NCBI GenBank assembly: GCA_934646115.1
Contig: CAKUEM010000008.1
Span: forward strand, 1-45,870
From: an uncultured Oscillospiraceae bacterium
GTDB taxonomy: Bacteria; Bacillota; Clostridia; Oscillospirales; JAAYXM01
Direction of reading: 5' to 3'
Length of the DNA: 45,870 nt
Of the stretch, positions 39,155 through 45,870 are shown piece by piece. Every line of letters begins with the position of its first letter. Position 1 is the stretch's first letter. The translations under genes were made by a program, and so were the position numbers. The notes under the pieces are model-generated. The model was not told the DNA's origin, did no database searches, and worked only from the letters and a program-made list of their open reading frames with translations.

Positions 39155-41029
39155 ATGAAATTAGCGCGGCATATGGATACCGCGGTGCGGATCGTGCTCC
39201 CGGAGCAGGCGACCGCGCGCGAGCAGTTTGCGGCGCAGGAGCTGCAAAAATATATCCGGAAGATCTGCGACGCGGAGCTTTTTATTACAACGGAGCCGGG
39301 CGTTCCTGCATTTTTGATCGGCGGTCCGGGGCGCAACCGCCATACCGGCGCATATCTCACAAGCGAGGAGTTTTCACGCCGCTGCCCGGGCCCGGAGGGG
39401 CTTTTGATCCAGAGCTTCGGCGAGGATGTGATCGTGCTCGCGGGGAGCGAGGGCGATTATGAGCGCGGCACGATCTATGCCGTGTATGAGTTTTTAGAGC
39501 GCTTTTGCGGCGCGTCGCTCGCTGCGTTTTCGCATCCGCAGGTCGCGGCGGGCGAGTATGTTCCGCAAATGCCGTGCCTTACGCTGGGGGAGGTTTGCTA
39601 TGTCAAGCCGTCGTGCGATTTAAAATATCGCGGCGCGATCGTCCAGTATGCCTCCTGGGCGGGAAAGGTGGAGCGCGGGCTGAATATCCCGTTTCTCGAC
39701 TGGCTGTGCAAAAACCGGTATAACGACATCATGACCTGGGCGAGCTGCTTTGAGAAGCTGAAGGCGCTTGGGCTGGTCGATGAGGCAGAGCGGCGGGGCA
39801 TCCGCTTCACCGTGGGGCATCACGAGGCGTCGAAGCTGTTTTTGCCCGCGCATGGCAACGAGTATTTCCCGGAGCATTATTATGAAACGCATCCGGAATA
39901 TTACCGCCTGTCGGAGGACGGCACGCGCTATGAGGATACCGCGCATTACGGGCAGTGGATCTTCTGCTCGCGCAATCAGGAGATGATCGATACGCTCGCC
40001 GCGCATATTAAGATCTGGCTTACCAAGAACCCGCAGGTAGACACGATCTTTTTCCCGCCGAACGACGGGATCGCGCCGCAGTGCGTCTGCCCGGATTGCG
40101 CGCCGTACAGCAAGGTAGAAAATTATGTCTATGTACTCAACGCGGTGGCGAAGCAGGTGCGCGAGCAGTTCCCGAAGATCCGGATCGTGAGCTGCGCCTA
40201 TACGGATCTGTTCACGTGTCCCGAGCATGTTACGCTTGACCCGGCGCTGTGCGTCAATGAGGCGACCTGGCATGCGAGCGGGCTGCGCGCGGTCGGCAAG
40301 CCGGACGGGTCTTGCCTCAACGGGACGTTTTTTGAGGAAAACCTGATCAAATGGCACGCGACCGGCGCAAGCGTGACGTATTATGACTATGACATGGGCG
40401 TTTATCCCGCGCGGCAGCGCTATCTCCCTATGGCGGATGAGATCCGCGCGATCGCAATCCGGATGCGGAAAAACGGATTCGACGGCGCGGGCACGCAGAT
40501 CGAATGCTTTAATTTATGGAATCATCTGTTTAATTTTTATTGCTTTGCGCGCACGCAGTATGACAGCACGCTCACGATGGAGGACCATTTGCAGCGTTTC
40601 TGCCGTATTTTCGGCGAGGGCGCAGACGCGGTGGCGGAGGTCATTCGCTATGCCGAGCAGGTGATGGACGGGCAGGAAACGATTTTAACGGCGGGGATCT
40701 GGCTCATGCAGCATATTGATAAAGAGCGCGTGTATCGCCTGTATGACCGGGCGCTTGCGCTGGCGAAAAGCCCGGCGGCGCGCAATAATATCCGCCTGAT
40801 GCGCATGGCGTTCCGCTATTCTGACCTGGAGACTGCGCAGCCGGATCGACTGGGCTCTGATGAAAATTACGTACCCGTTTGGGAGTGCAATGAGCCGACC
40901 GGCGAATTGAACGCGATGACGGAATTTGACAGTTTTTGGAAAAACGACCCCGGCTATGGGATCGATATTCCGGCGCGCTCGACATGTGACACGGTGTTTG
41001 AAAAAAATAAGTGGTATCTGTTTGATTGA
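39155..41029 (+). CDS. DUF4838-family protein, glycoside-hydrolase-like
   Basis: 624 residues from ATG 39155 (631 from ATG 39134). I prefer 39155 because AAAGGGGA lies ten bases upstream; the other start has only GGGG at four bases. The first ~130 residues (VRIVLPEQAT...FAAQELQKYIRK...YAVYEFLERFCG) resemble the N-terminal domain of GH67 alpha-glucuronidases. The rest is a likely TIM barrel with CVCPDCAPYSK Cys residues, as in DUF4838 proteins of gut bacteria. There is no signal peptide, so it seems cytosolic. It may act on a glycan-derived oligosaccharide, but the activity is unproven. It is 12-18 bp upstream of rarA and probably co-transcribed by chance. Confidence 0.75.
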   Translation: MKLARHMDTAVRIVLPEQATAREQFAAQELQKYIRKICDAELFITTEPGVPAFLIGGPGRNRHTGAYLTSEEFSRRCPGPEGLLIQSFGEDVIVLAGSEGDYERGTIYAVYEFLERFCGASLAAFSHPQVAAGEYVPQMPCLTLGEVCYVKPSCDLKYRGAIVQYASWAGKVERGLNIPFLDWLCKNRYNDIMTWASCFEKLKALGLVDEAERRGIRFTVGHHEASKLFLPAHGNEYFPEHYYETHPEYYRLSEDGTRYEDTAHYGQWIFCSRNQEMIDTLAAHIKIWLTKNPQVDTIFFPPNDGIAPQCVCPDCAPYSKVENYVYVLNAVAKQVREQFPKIRIVSCAYTDLFTCPEHVTLDPALCVNEATWHASGLRAVGKPDGSCLNGTFFEENLIKWHATGASVTYYDYDMGVYPARQRYLPMADEIRAIAIRMRKNGFDGAGTQIECFNLWNHLFNFYCFARTQYDSTLTMEDHLQRFCRIFGEGADAVAEVIRYAEQVMDGQETILTAGIWLMQHIDKERVYRLYDRALALAKSPAARNNIRLMRMAFRYSDLETAQPDRLGSDENYVPVWECNEPTGELNAMTEFDSFWKNDPGYGIDIPARSTCDTVFEKNKWYLFD

Positions 41030-41047
41030 TCACGGAGGTGTGTGGCG

Positions 41048-42304
41048 ATGTATCAGCCGCTTGCGGATCGAATTCGCCCGGATTCGCTGGATGATGTGGT
41101 AGGGCAGCAGCATATTTTGGGCAAAAACGGGATGCTCCGGCGCGTGATCGAGTCCGGAACGATCCCCAATATGGTCTTTTACGGCCCGAGCGGGACGGGG
41201 AAGACCACGGTTGCGAATATCATCGCAAAGCGAACAAAGCGGCGGCTGTATAAGCTCAATGCAACGACCGCGGCGATCTCTGACATCAAGCAGATCATTG
41301 CCGAGCTGGACACGCTGCTTGCGCCGGAGGGCGCGCTGCTTTATCTGGACGAAATTCAGTATTTTAATAAAAAACAGCAGCAATCGCTGCTGGAATTCAT
41401 GGAAAACGGAAAGATCACGCTGATCGCATCGACGACGGAGAATCCGTATTTCTATGTGTATGGCGCGGTACTTTCCCGCGCGACGGTATTTGAATTTCAG
41501 CCGGTCACGGCGGGCGAGATCGCGCGCGCGGTGCGGCGTGCGTTCACGCTTGCGGACGACCGCATCGCGGTGACGGATGAGGTGATCGATTATATCGCAA
41601 GCGTTGCGGGCGGCGATGTGCGGCGCGCACTCGGCGCGGTGGAGCTGCTTGCAAACAGCGCCCGCCCGGTCGACGGGGTGCGCACTGTGGAACTTTCTGA
41701 CGCGGAGGCGATCGTGCAGAAGGGCGCGGTGCGCTATGACCGCGACGGCGACGCGCATTATGACATTTTGTCTGCGCTGCAAAAATCGATCCGCGGGTCA
41801 GACGCAGATGCGGCAATCCATTATCTGGCGCGGCTGCTCGCGGCGGGGGATCTGGTCTCCGCGTGCCGCCGCGTGCTTGTTTGCGCGTGTGAGGACGTTG
41901 GGCTTGCGTATCCGCAGGCGGTCAGCGTGGTGAAATCATGCATCGATGCCGCGCGTGAGCTTGGGCTGCCCGAGGCGCGCATCCCGCTGGCAGAGGCGGT
42001 GCTTCTGCTTGCGACCGCGCCGAAATCGAACTCCGCATATTGCGCGATCAACGCCGCGATGAGCGACGTGGAAGCGGGGAAAAGCGGCGATGTTCCGCCG
42101 CATTTAAAAGACTCAAGCTATGAGGGCGCGAAGAAATTGGGGCGCGGGCTGACGTATCAGTATCCGCACGATTTCCCAAACCACTGGGTCGCGCAGCAAT
42201 ACCTGCCCGACGCGCTGCGTGATGCGCAATATTACACGCCGGGCGAAAATAAATTTGAGCAGGCGAACGAGGCATACTGGCGCGCGGTCAAAAAGAAGGA
42301 CTAA
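41048..42304 (+). CDS. rarA: Replication-associated recombination protein A (AAA+ ATPase)
   Basis: 418 residues. Walker A is GPSGTGKTT at 46-54 and Walker B is LYLDEIQYF, with Gln where many relatives have His. Sensor 1 (ASTTENP) and the C-terminal tetramerisation domain (ALRDAQYY..., HWVAQQYLP) match RarA/MgsA. It acts at stalled replication forks with SSB. Start ATG 41048 is chosen because GGAGG ends nine bases upstream; GTG 41042 is too close. Its stop overlaps the convergent ytaF-like stop by 4 bp. Confidence 0.93.
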   Translation: MYQPLADRIRPDSLDDVVGQQHILGKNGMLRRVIESGTIPNMVFYGPSGTGKTTVANIIAKRTKRRLYKLNATTAAISDIKQIIAELDTLLAPEGALLYLDEIQYFNKKQQQSLLEFMENGKITLIASTTENPYFYVYGAVLSRATVFEFQPVTAGEIARAVRRAFTLADDRIAVTDEVIDYIASVAGGDVRRALGAVELLANSARPVDGVRTVELSDAEAIVQKGAVRYDRDGDAHYDILSALQKSIRGSDADAAIHYLARLLAAGDLVSACRRVLVCACEDVGLAYPQAVSVVKSCIDAARELGLPEARIPLAEAVLLLATAPKSNSAYCAINAAMSDVEAGKSGDVPPHLKDSSYEGAKKLGRGLTYQYPHDFPNHWVAQQYLPDALRDAQYYTPGENKFEQANEAYWRAVKKKD

Positions 42305-42930
42305 GCGGCGCACGCGCGCAGCAGCGCGAGCAGGAAAAACAGCGCGCCGGACAGTACGGTCCAGAACTGATGCGGAATGCGCGCGACTTGGCGCAGACGC
42401 TTGCCGAGCAGGCTGCCGAGCGTGAGAAAGGCAAACTGCAAAAGCCCGATGAGCGGCGGCAAAAACCATGCGCCGATGCCGGAAAGTCCTGCGCCGATGC
42501 CCACGCCGATCGAATCGAGCGACAGCGCGAGCGCGAGATAGAGCGCCTCTCCCGGGTCGATCCGGCGCGAGCCGTCGAAATCGCAGACGACCGGGTCACG
42601 CGCGATCGAGATCGTCAGTCCGAGCGGGCGGATCGCGAACGAGCGCGTTTTCGGCGCGCGCTTTTTTTGCGCGTCCGGGCGAAACGCGGAGACGCAGGTC
42701 CACGCGCCGAGCGCGAATAAAATGCCGCTGCCCAGCGCCTTGCCGAGCCACGGCGGAAAAACACGCGTGAGCAGCGAGCCGGAAAATATGGCGGCGGCAG
42801 CATAAAAAACCGAGCACAGGGCGATCAAAACGCTTGCGCCGCAGGGGATATGTATTTTGCGGACCCCATAGGAGATCCCAACGCCGAGCGAATCTAAATT
42901 GATCGACAGGATGTATAATAAAACAGCCAT
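42301..42930 (-). CDS. Sporulation membrane protein YtaF-like (MntP/DUF204 type)
   Basis: 209 residues with about six hydrophobic segments arranged as two repeats. Each repeat has an LDS(L/I)GVGI motif (LSINLDSLGVGISYG near the N-terminus and LALSLDSIGVGIGAG in the second half), as in YtaF and the MntP manganese exporter family. YtaF is linked to sporulation in Bacillus; the transported ion is uncertain. Start ATG 42930 follows GGAGGG ten bases upstream; ATG 42954 lacks a site. It is a minus-strand gene near PAP2 but with its own ribosome binding site. Confidence 0.85.
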   Translation of the reverse strand: MAVLLYILSINLDSLGVGISYGVRKIHIPCGASVLIALCSVFYAAAAIFSGSLLTRVFPPWLGKALGSGILFALGAWTCVSAFRPDAQKKRAPKTRSFAIRPLGLTISIARDPVVCDFDGSRRIDPGEALYLALALSLDSIGVGIGAGLSGIGAWFLPPLIGLLQFAFLTLGSLLGKRLRQVARIPHQFWTVLSGALFFLLALLRACAA

Positions 42931-43005
42931 GAGCGCGCATCCCTCCGTGATCATACTGCTTCATACTATGAAGCGGGAGGAGTTTGCGTTCATGGCTGAA
43001 ATTTT

Positions 43006-43674
43006 TTATGCGATGCGGATCGCGCGGTCATAGCGGCGGGCAAGCCCGGAGCAGCGGCAGAACCAATAGCAGCCCTCCGCCAGCGCCACGCCTACGATCA
43101 CGTCTGCAATCACATGCTGCCGGATCAGCAGCGTGGATGCGCAGATCGCAAGCGCAAATATGCACGACGCGATTTGATACCAGCGCGGGACACGCGGGTT
43201 TCCGCGCATGCCGATGAAGCAGAGCCAGCTATTTAAGCAGTGGATCGAGGGCAGAAGATTCACCGGTTGATCCATGCGGTATACAAACAGCAGAAGCAGC
43301 TCGCTGATATTATTGCCTGCCAGAATGGGGCGCACATTTGTGGTTGGCAAAAAGACAAAGAGCAGCAGGCAGATGACCTTCGCGACCATATCGGCAGAGA
43401 CGATCTCAAACAGCCGGCGGCGGTCTGTGCGCGCGGTGAGGACATAATTGAGCGCCCAGAAGCCGAAGCAGCTGCCATAAATAAAAATCGCGGGCGGAAA
43501 CAGCGGGATCATCCGGTCAAACGCCGTGGTCAGGTCAGAAAAGCCGCTTTGCAGATGCGAGAGCGCCATCGTGCCGTAATAGATCAGTGAGTTGAACGCC
43601 GCGCAGGCGAGCAGCGGGAGGATCGCATAGAGCGGCACGATCGGGGCGATATATTTTTTTAAAAACCGTTGCAT
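43006..43674 (-). CDS. PAP2-family membrane phosphatase-like protein
   Basis: 222 residues, about six membrane segments. The PAP2 signature appears in its inositol-phosphorylceramide/DUF-like form: the SIHCLNSW segment (motif with His) and RQHVIADVIVGVALAE (motif 3 with the catalytic His and Asp). Family members dephosphorylate lipid phosphates at the outer membrane face; the substrate is unknown. Start ATG 43674 follows GGAGGG; upstream in-frame ATG 43746 lacks a site. Confidence 0.82.
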   Translation of the reverse strand: MQRFLKKYIAPIVPLYAILPLLACAAFNSLIYYGTMALSHLQSGFSDLTTAFDRMIPLFPPAIFIYGSCFGFWALNYVLTARTDRRRLFEIVSADMVAKVICLLLFVFLPTTNVRPILAGNNISELLLLFVYRMDQPVNLLPSIHCLNSWLCFIGMRGNPRVPRWYQIASCIFALAICASTLLIRQHVIADVIVGVALAEGCYWFCRCSGLARRYDRAIRIA

Positions 43675-43725
43675 AAAAGCCCTCCGATCGCGGATAAAAC
43701 GGGCAAACGGCGCCCGCTTTGACGA

Positions 43726-43757
43726 GGCGCAGCAAGGCAAAATCACCCTGCTGCGCC
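43726..43757. repeat. Inverted repeat upstream of the PAP2 gene
   Basis: GGCGCAGCAaGG and CCcTGCTGCGCC flank an eight-base AT-rich centre. There is no T-run on either strand, so it is not a standard terminator. It lies between the phosphofructokinase stop and the PAP2 start, and may slow polymerase or mark an mRNA end. Confidence 0.5.
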
Positions 43758-43837
43758 AATAAGATCAGAAAAGAGAGCGGCGAAGCGCCGGGGCGAGCAT
43801 GCGCCCGGGGCAAATCAGCCGAGATATGAGGGCAAAA

Positions 43838-45082
43838 TTACCGAATCTCGATTTTCTTTAAATGCGCAAAGCGCGGCAGCCCGTCTTCCTTCGGAAGCTC
43901 GGTCTCGCCCTGGATGAGCGGCAGCGCATAGTCGATAAACGCCTGATTCATGCCGTTGCCCGCCTCATTGATCCACTCGCGCGGGACCTTTTTCTCGGTG
44001 TTCGCAACGATATCGAGCGGCAGCAGCGCAACCTCGCAGCGATACCCGCCGTCACGGCTGCACTGGAAGCCGACCATCCGGTCGGTCATGCCGGCGACCG
44101 CATTTTCCACCGCGGCCTTACCCGCCATATACGATTCGTCATAATCGGTCTTGGAAGCGACATGCGCCGCGCAGCGCTGCAGCAGCGAGAACTCGATGCC
44201 GCGCACCTTCGCGCCGGTCTTTTCCTTCACGATGTTCGCAAGCGTGGACGCAAGACCGCCCATCTGCGCATGACCAAACGCGTCACGCGTGGACGCGAGG
44301 TCAGAGCCGTACTCGGAGATATACTTGCCGTCTTTATCCTTAATGCCTTCGCTGACCGCAACGATGACCTTGCCCTTCTCTTTATAAATGCGCGACACAT
44401 CGGCAAGGAACTTGTCCATATCAAAATCGATCTCCGGCAGGTAGATCAGATCCGGACCCATGCCCTTCACGCCGGCGAGCGCACTTGCCGCGGCAAGCCA
44501 GCCCGCGTTGCGGCCCATGATCTCAAGGATCGTGATCATGCCGATGTCATACACATGCGCATCGAGATACACTTCCATCGTGGAGGTCGCGATATATTTC
44601 GCCGCGCTGCCATAGCCGGGGCAATGGTCGGTCGCGTACAGGTCGTTATCGATCGTCTTCGGGATGCCCATCACGCGGCACTCATAGCCGGACTGCTGCA
44701 TGAACTTCGAGATTTTGTTGCAGGTATCCATCGAATCGTTGCCGCCGTTATAGAAGAAATAACGCACGTCATATTTCTTAAAAATTTCAAGGATGCGCTT
44801 ATAATCGGTGTCATCGACCGCGGGATCTTTCATCTTATAGCGGCAGGAGCCGAGCGCAGAGGACGGCGTGAAGCGCAGAAGCTCAAGCTCTTTTAAATCC
44901 TCCTTGCCGATATCGATCAGGTGATCGTCGAGCACGCCGCGAATGCCGTTTGCCGCGCCCAAAACCTTTGTGATGCAATCGGAATTCAGCGCGGCCTGCA
45001 TCGCGCCCCAAGCGCTTGCGTTGATGACCGAGGTCGGCCCGCCGGACTGCCCGATGATGCAGGCGCCTTTCAGTTGACTCAT
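43838..45082 (-). CDS. pfp: 6-phosphofructokinase, PPi-type
   Basis: 414 residues, longer than ATP-PFK (~320). GQSGGPTSVIN binds the donor phosphate at the N-terminus, GGNDSMDT lies at about 113-120, PKTIDNDL near 140, and MGRNAGWLAA binds fructose-6-P. The Asp after Asn in GGND is at the place where ATP enzymes have Gly (GGDG), and the Lys in PKTIDND is likewise a PPi-enzyme mark. It phosphorylates fructose-6-P, probably reversibly with PPi. Start ATG 45082 follows GGAGGT; in-frame ATG 45097 lacks a site. It is divergent from glnS. Confidence 0.88.
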   Translation of the reverse strand: MSQLKGACIIGQSGGPTSVINASAWGAMQAALNSDCITKVLGAANGIRGVLDDHLIDIGKEDLKELELLRFTPSSALGSCRYKMKDPAVDDTDYKRILEIFKKYDVRYFFYNGGNDSMDTCNKISKFMQQSGYECRVMGIPKTIDNDLYATDHCPGYGSAAKYIATSTMEVYLDAHVYDIGMITILEIMGRNAGWLAAASALAGVKGMGPDLIYLPEIDFDMDKFLADVSRIYKEKGKVIVAVSEGIKDKDGKYISEYGSDLASTRDAFGHAQMGGLASTLANIVKEKTGAKVRGIEFSLLQRCAAHVASKTDYDESYMAGKAAVENAVAGMTDRMVGFQCSRDGGYRCEVALLPLDIVANTEKKVPREWINEAGNGMNQAFIDYALPLIQGETELPKEDGLPRFAHLKKIEIR

Positions 45083-45124
45083 GTGTATTACCTCCAATTT
45101 TTGTTTGATTTTTCTGTTGATAAA

Positions 45125-45153
45125 AATATATCATAAAATAGAATAAAATGCAA
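45125..45153 (-). promoter_or_regulatory. Sigma-A promoter of the phosphofructokinase gene
   Basis: On the minus strand, TTGCAT (45153-45148) and TATATT (45130-45125) with a 17-nt AT-rich spacer. Confidence 0.7.
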
Positions 45154-45166
45154 TTACGAAAATTAC

Positions 45167-45196
45167 TTGAGTATTGTCTGTATTTTGTGGTAAAAT
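45167..45196 (+). promoter_or_regulatory. Sigma-A promoter of glnS
   Basis: TTGAGT (45167-45172) and TAAAAT (45191-45196) with an 18-nt spacer, divergent from the phosphofructokinase promoter. Confidence 0.65.
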
Positions 45197-45248
45197 ATTC
45201 TTACTATAGTTTTTGCGAGAAAAACAGCGATCCGGGAGGATGAAAAAC

Positions 45249-45870
45249 ATGGATAGCGTTTCCAGTAATTTTATTTATGAACAGATCGACCGCGACTTGG
45301 CGGACGGGGCGTGCAGCACCCCGATCCACACGCGCTTCCCGCCGGAGCCGAACGGATACCTGCACATCGGCAGCGCGAAGGCGATCTGGATCAGCGCCGG
45401 CACGGCGAAGAAATACGGCGGAAAATTCAACCTGCGGTATGACGACACCAACCCGGTCAAGGAGGAGGACGAGTTCGTCCGCTCGATCGAGGAGGATCTG
45501 CGCTGGCTCGGCGCGATCCCGGACGGGGGGATCTTCTACGGCTCTGATTATTTTGAGCAGTGCTATGAATTTGCGACCGAGCTGATCCGCCGCGGCAAGG
45601 CGTATGTCTGCGACCTGAGCGCGGACGAGATGCGCGCCTATCGCGGCACGCTGACCGAGCCGGGCAAAAACAGCCCGTATCGCGACCGATCGATAGAAGA
45701 GAACCTCGATCTGTTTGCGCGGATGCGCGCGGGCGAGTTTCCGGACGGGTCGCGCACGCTGCGCGCGAAGATCGATATGGCGTCGCCAAATATGAACCTG
45801 CGCGATCCGGCGATCTATCGCATTTTGCATATGCATCACCATCGCCAGGGCGACAAGTGGTGCATTTACC
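45249..45870 (+). CDS. glnS: Glutaminyl-tRNA synthetase, N-terminal part (truncated by window end)
   Basis: 207 residues are visible; the frame is open at the window edge. RFPPEPNGYLHIGSAKA contains the HIGH-type motif HIGS, followed by the class Ib segment FNLRYDDTNP with the Glu/Gln discrimination region and RTLRAKIDM. The form RFPPEPNGYLHIG with DDTNP separates GlnRS from GluRS (which has PSPTG). It charges tRNA-Gln. GGGAGG lies nine bases before ATG 45249; ATG 45240 abuts that site. Having a GlnRS means this organism need not rely only on the GatCAB route for Gln-tRNA. Confidence 0.93.
   Translation, partial: MDSVSSNFIYEQIDRDLADGACSTPIHTRFPPEPNGYLHIGSAKAIWISAGTAKKYGGKFNLRYDDTNPVKEEDEFVRSIEEDLRWLGAIPDGGIFYGSDYFEQCYEFATELIRRGKAYVCDLSADEMRAYRGTLTEPGKNSPYRDRSIEENLDLFARMRAGEFPDGSRTLRAKIDMASPNMNLRDPAIYRILHMHHHRQGDKWCIY

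Noticed and set aside
43726..43757. Rho-independent terminator for the phosphofructokinase gene
   Set aside because: A good stem but no T-run on either strand, so listed only as an inverted repeat.
43862..44896. 344-codon plus-strand frame opposite the phosphofructokinase
   Set aside because: Shadow of a conserved enzyme gene; composition is Arg/His-rich and no start signal is present.

Overview
The window looks like chromosome from a spore-forming, Gram-positive anaerobe of the class Clostridia, with moderately high GC and a preference for GCG/CGC codons. The evidence is a spoIIAA-spoIIAB-sigF operon, a spoIIGA-sigE-sigG cluster, a YtaF-like protein, two T-box leaders, a THI-box riboswitch, a PPi-type phosphofructokinase, strong AGGAGG-type ribosome binding sites and sigma-A promoters with 16-18 nt spacers. 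No species is assigned. Almost everything is core chromosome; the only accessory-looking stretch is about 620-1500.

Layout. 1-620: end of an rRNA operon (5S 3' end, tRNA-Asn) and a CAT-anticodon tRNA. 620-1500: three 33-bp repeats with exact 66-bp period and a frameshifted gene relic. 1540-3730: lipoprotein, YgjP-like metalloprotease, phosphoribosyltransferase. 3797-7138: TrpB-like enzyme behind a T-box, YihY/BrkB membrane protein, HAD phosphatase. 7339-10397: galE, a sugar nucleotidyltransferase and a NahK-like kinase, a sugar-1-phosphate to UDP-sugar salvage operon. 10840-20384: DeoR regulator, then polyol-type dehydrogenase, E2, E3, fused E1 of a 2-oxoacid dehydrogenase complex, lipoate ligase and an MtlD-like dehydrogenase. 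20419-21916 (minus): spoIIA operon. 22099-23145: pyrophosphatase and a XRE/zinc-ribbon protein. 23264-27430 (minus): folC and valS behind a valine T-box. 27903-28481 (minus): YpmS-like membrane-anchored protein. 28840-31307: spoIIGA, sigE, sigG. 31436-33287: GntR regulator plus ABC transporter. 33341-37682 (minus): thiC-thiM-thiE-HAD-thiD behind a TPP riboswitch. 37820-42304: glyA, a DUF4838 protein, rarA. 42301-45082 (minus): ytaF-like, PAP2 protein, phosphofructokinase. 45249-end: start of glnS.

How the parts work together. The most interesting unit is 7200-20384. A DeoR-family repressor sits between a UDP-sugar salvage operon and an operon that encodes a complete lipoate-dependent 2-oxoacid dehydrogenase complex, its own lipoate ligase and two sugar-alcohol-type dehydrogenases. 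A shared motif (ATGTTAGAA) occurs in the promoter regions of all three transcription units, so they may form one regulon. The second notable point is regulatory. Both early sporulation operons (spoIIA and spoIIG) carry TTGACA and TA(T/C)AAT hexamers separated by 22 nt, the spacing known for the Spo0A-activated spoIIG promoter of Bacillus subtilis, with Spo0A-box-like heptamers over the -35. sigG is preceded by a sigma-F-like promoter. The T-box upstream of the trpB-like gene appears to have a GAU rather than UGG specifier when aligned with the valS T-box in the same window.
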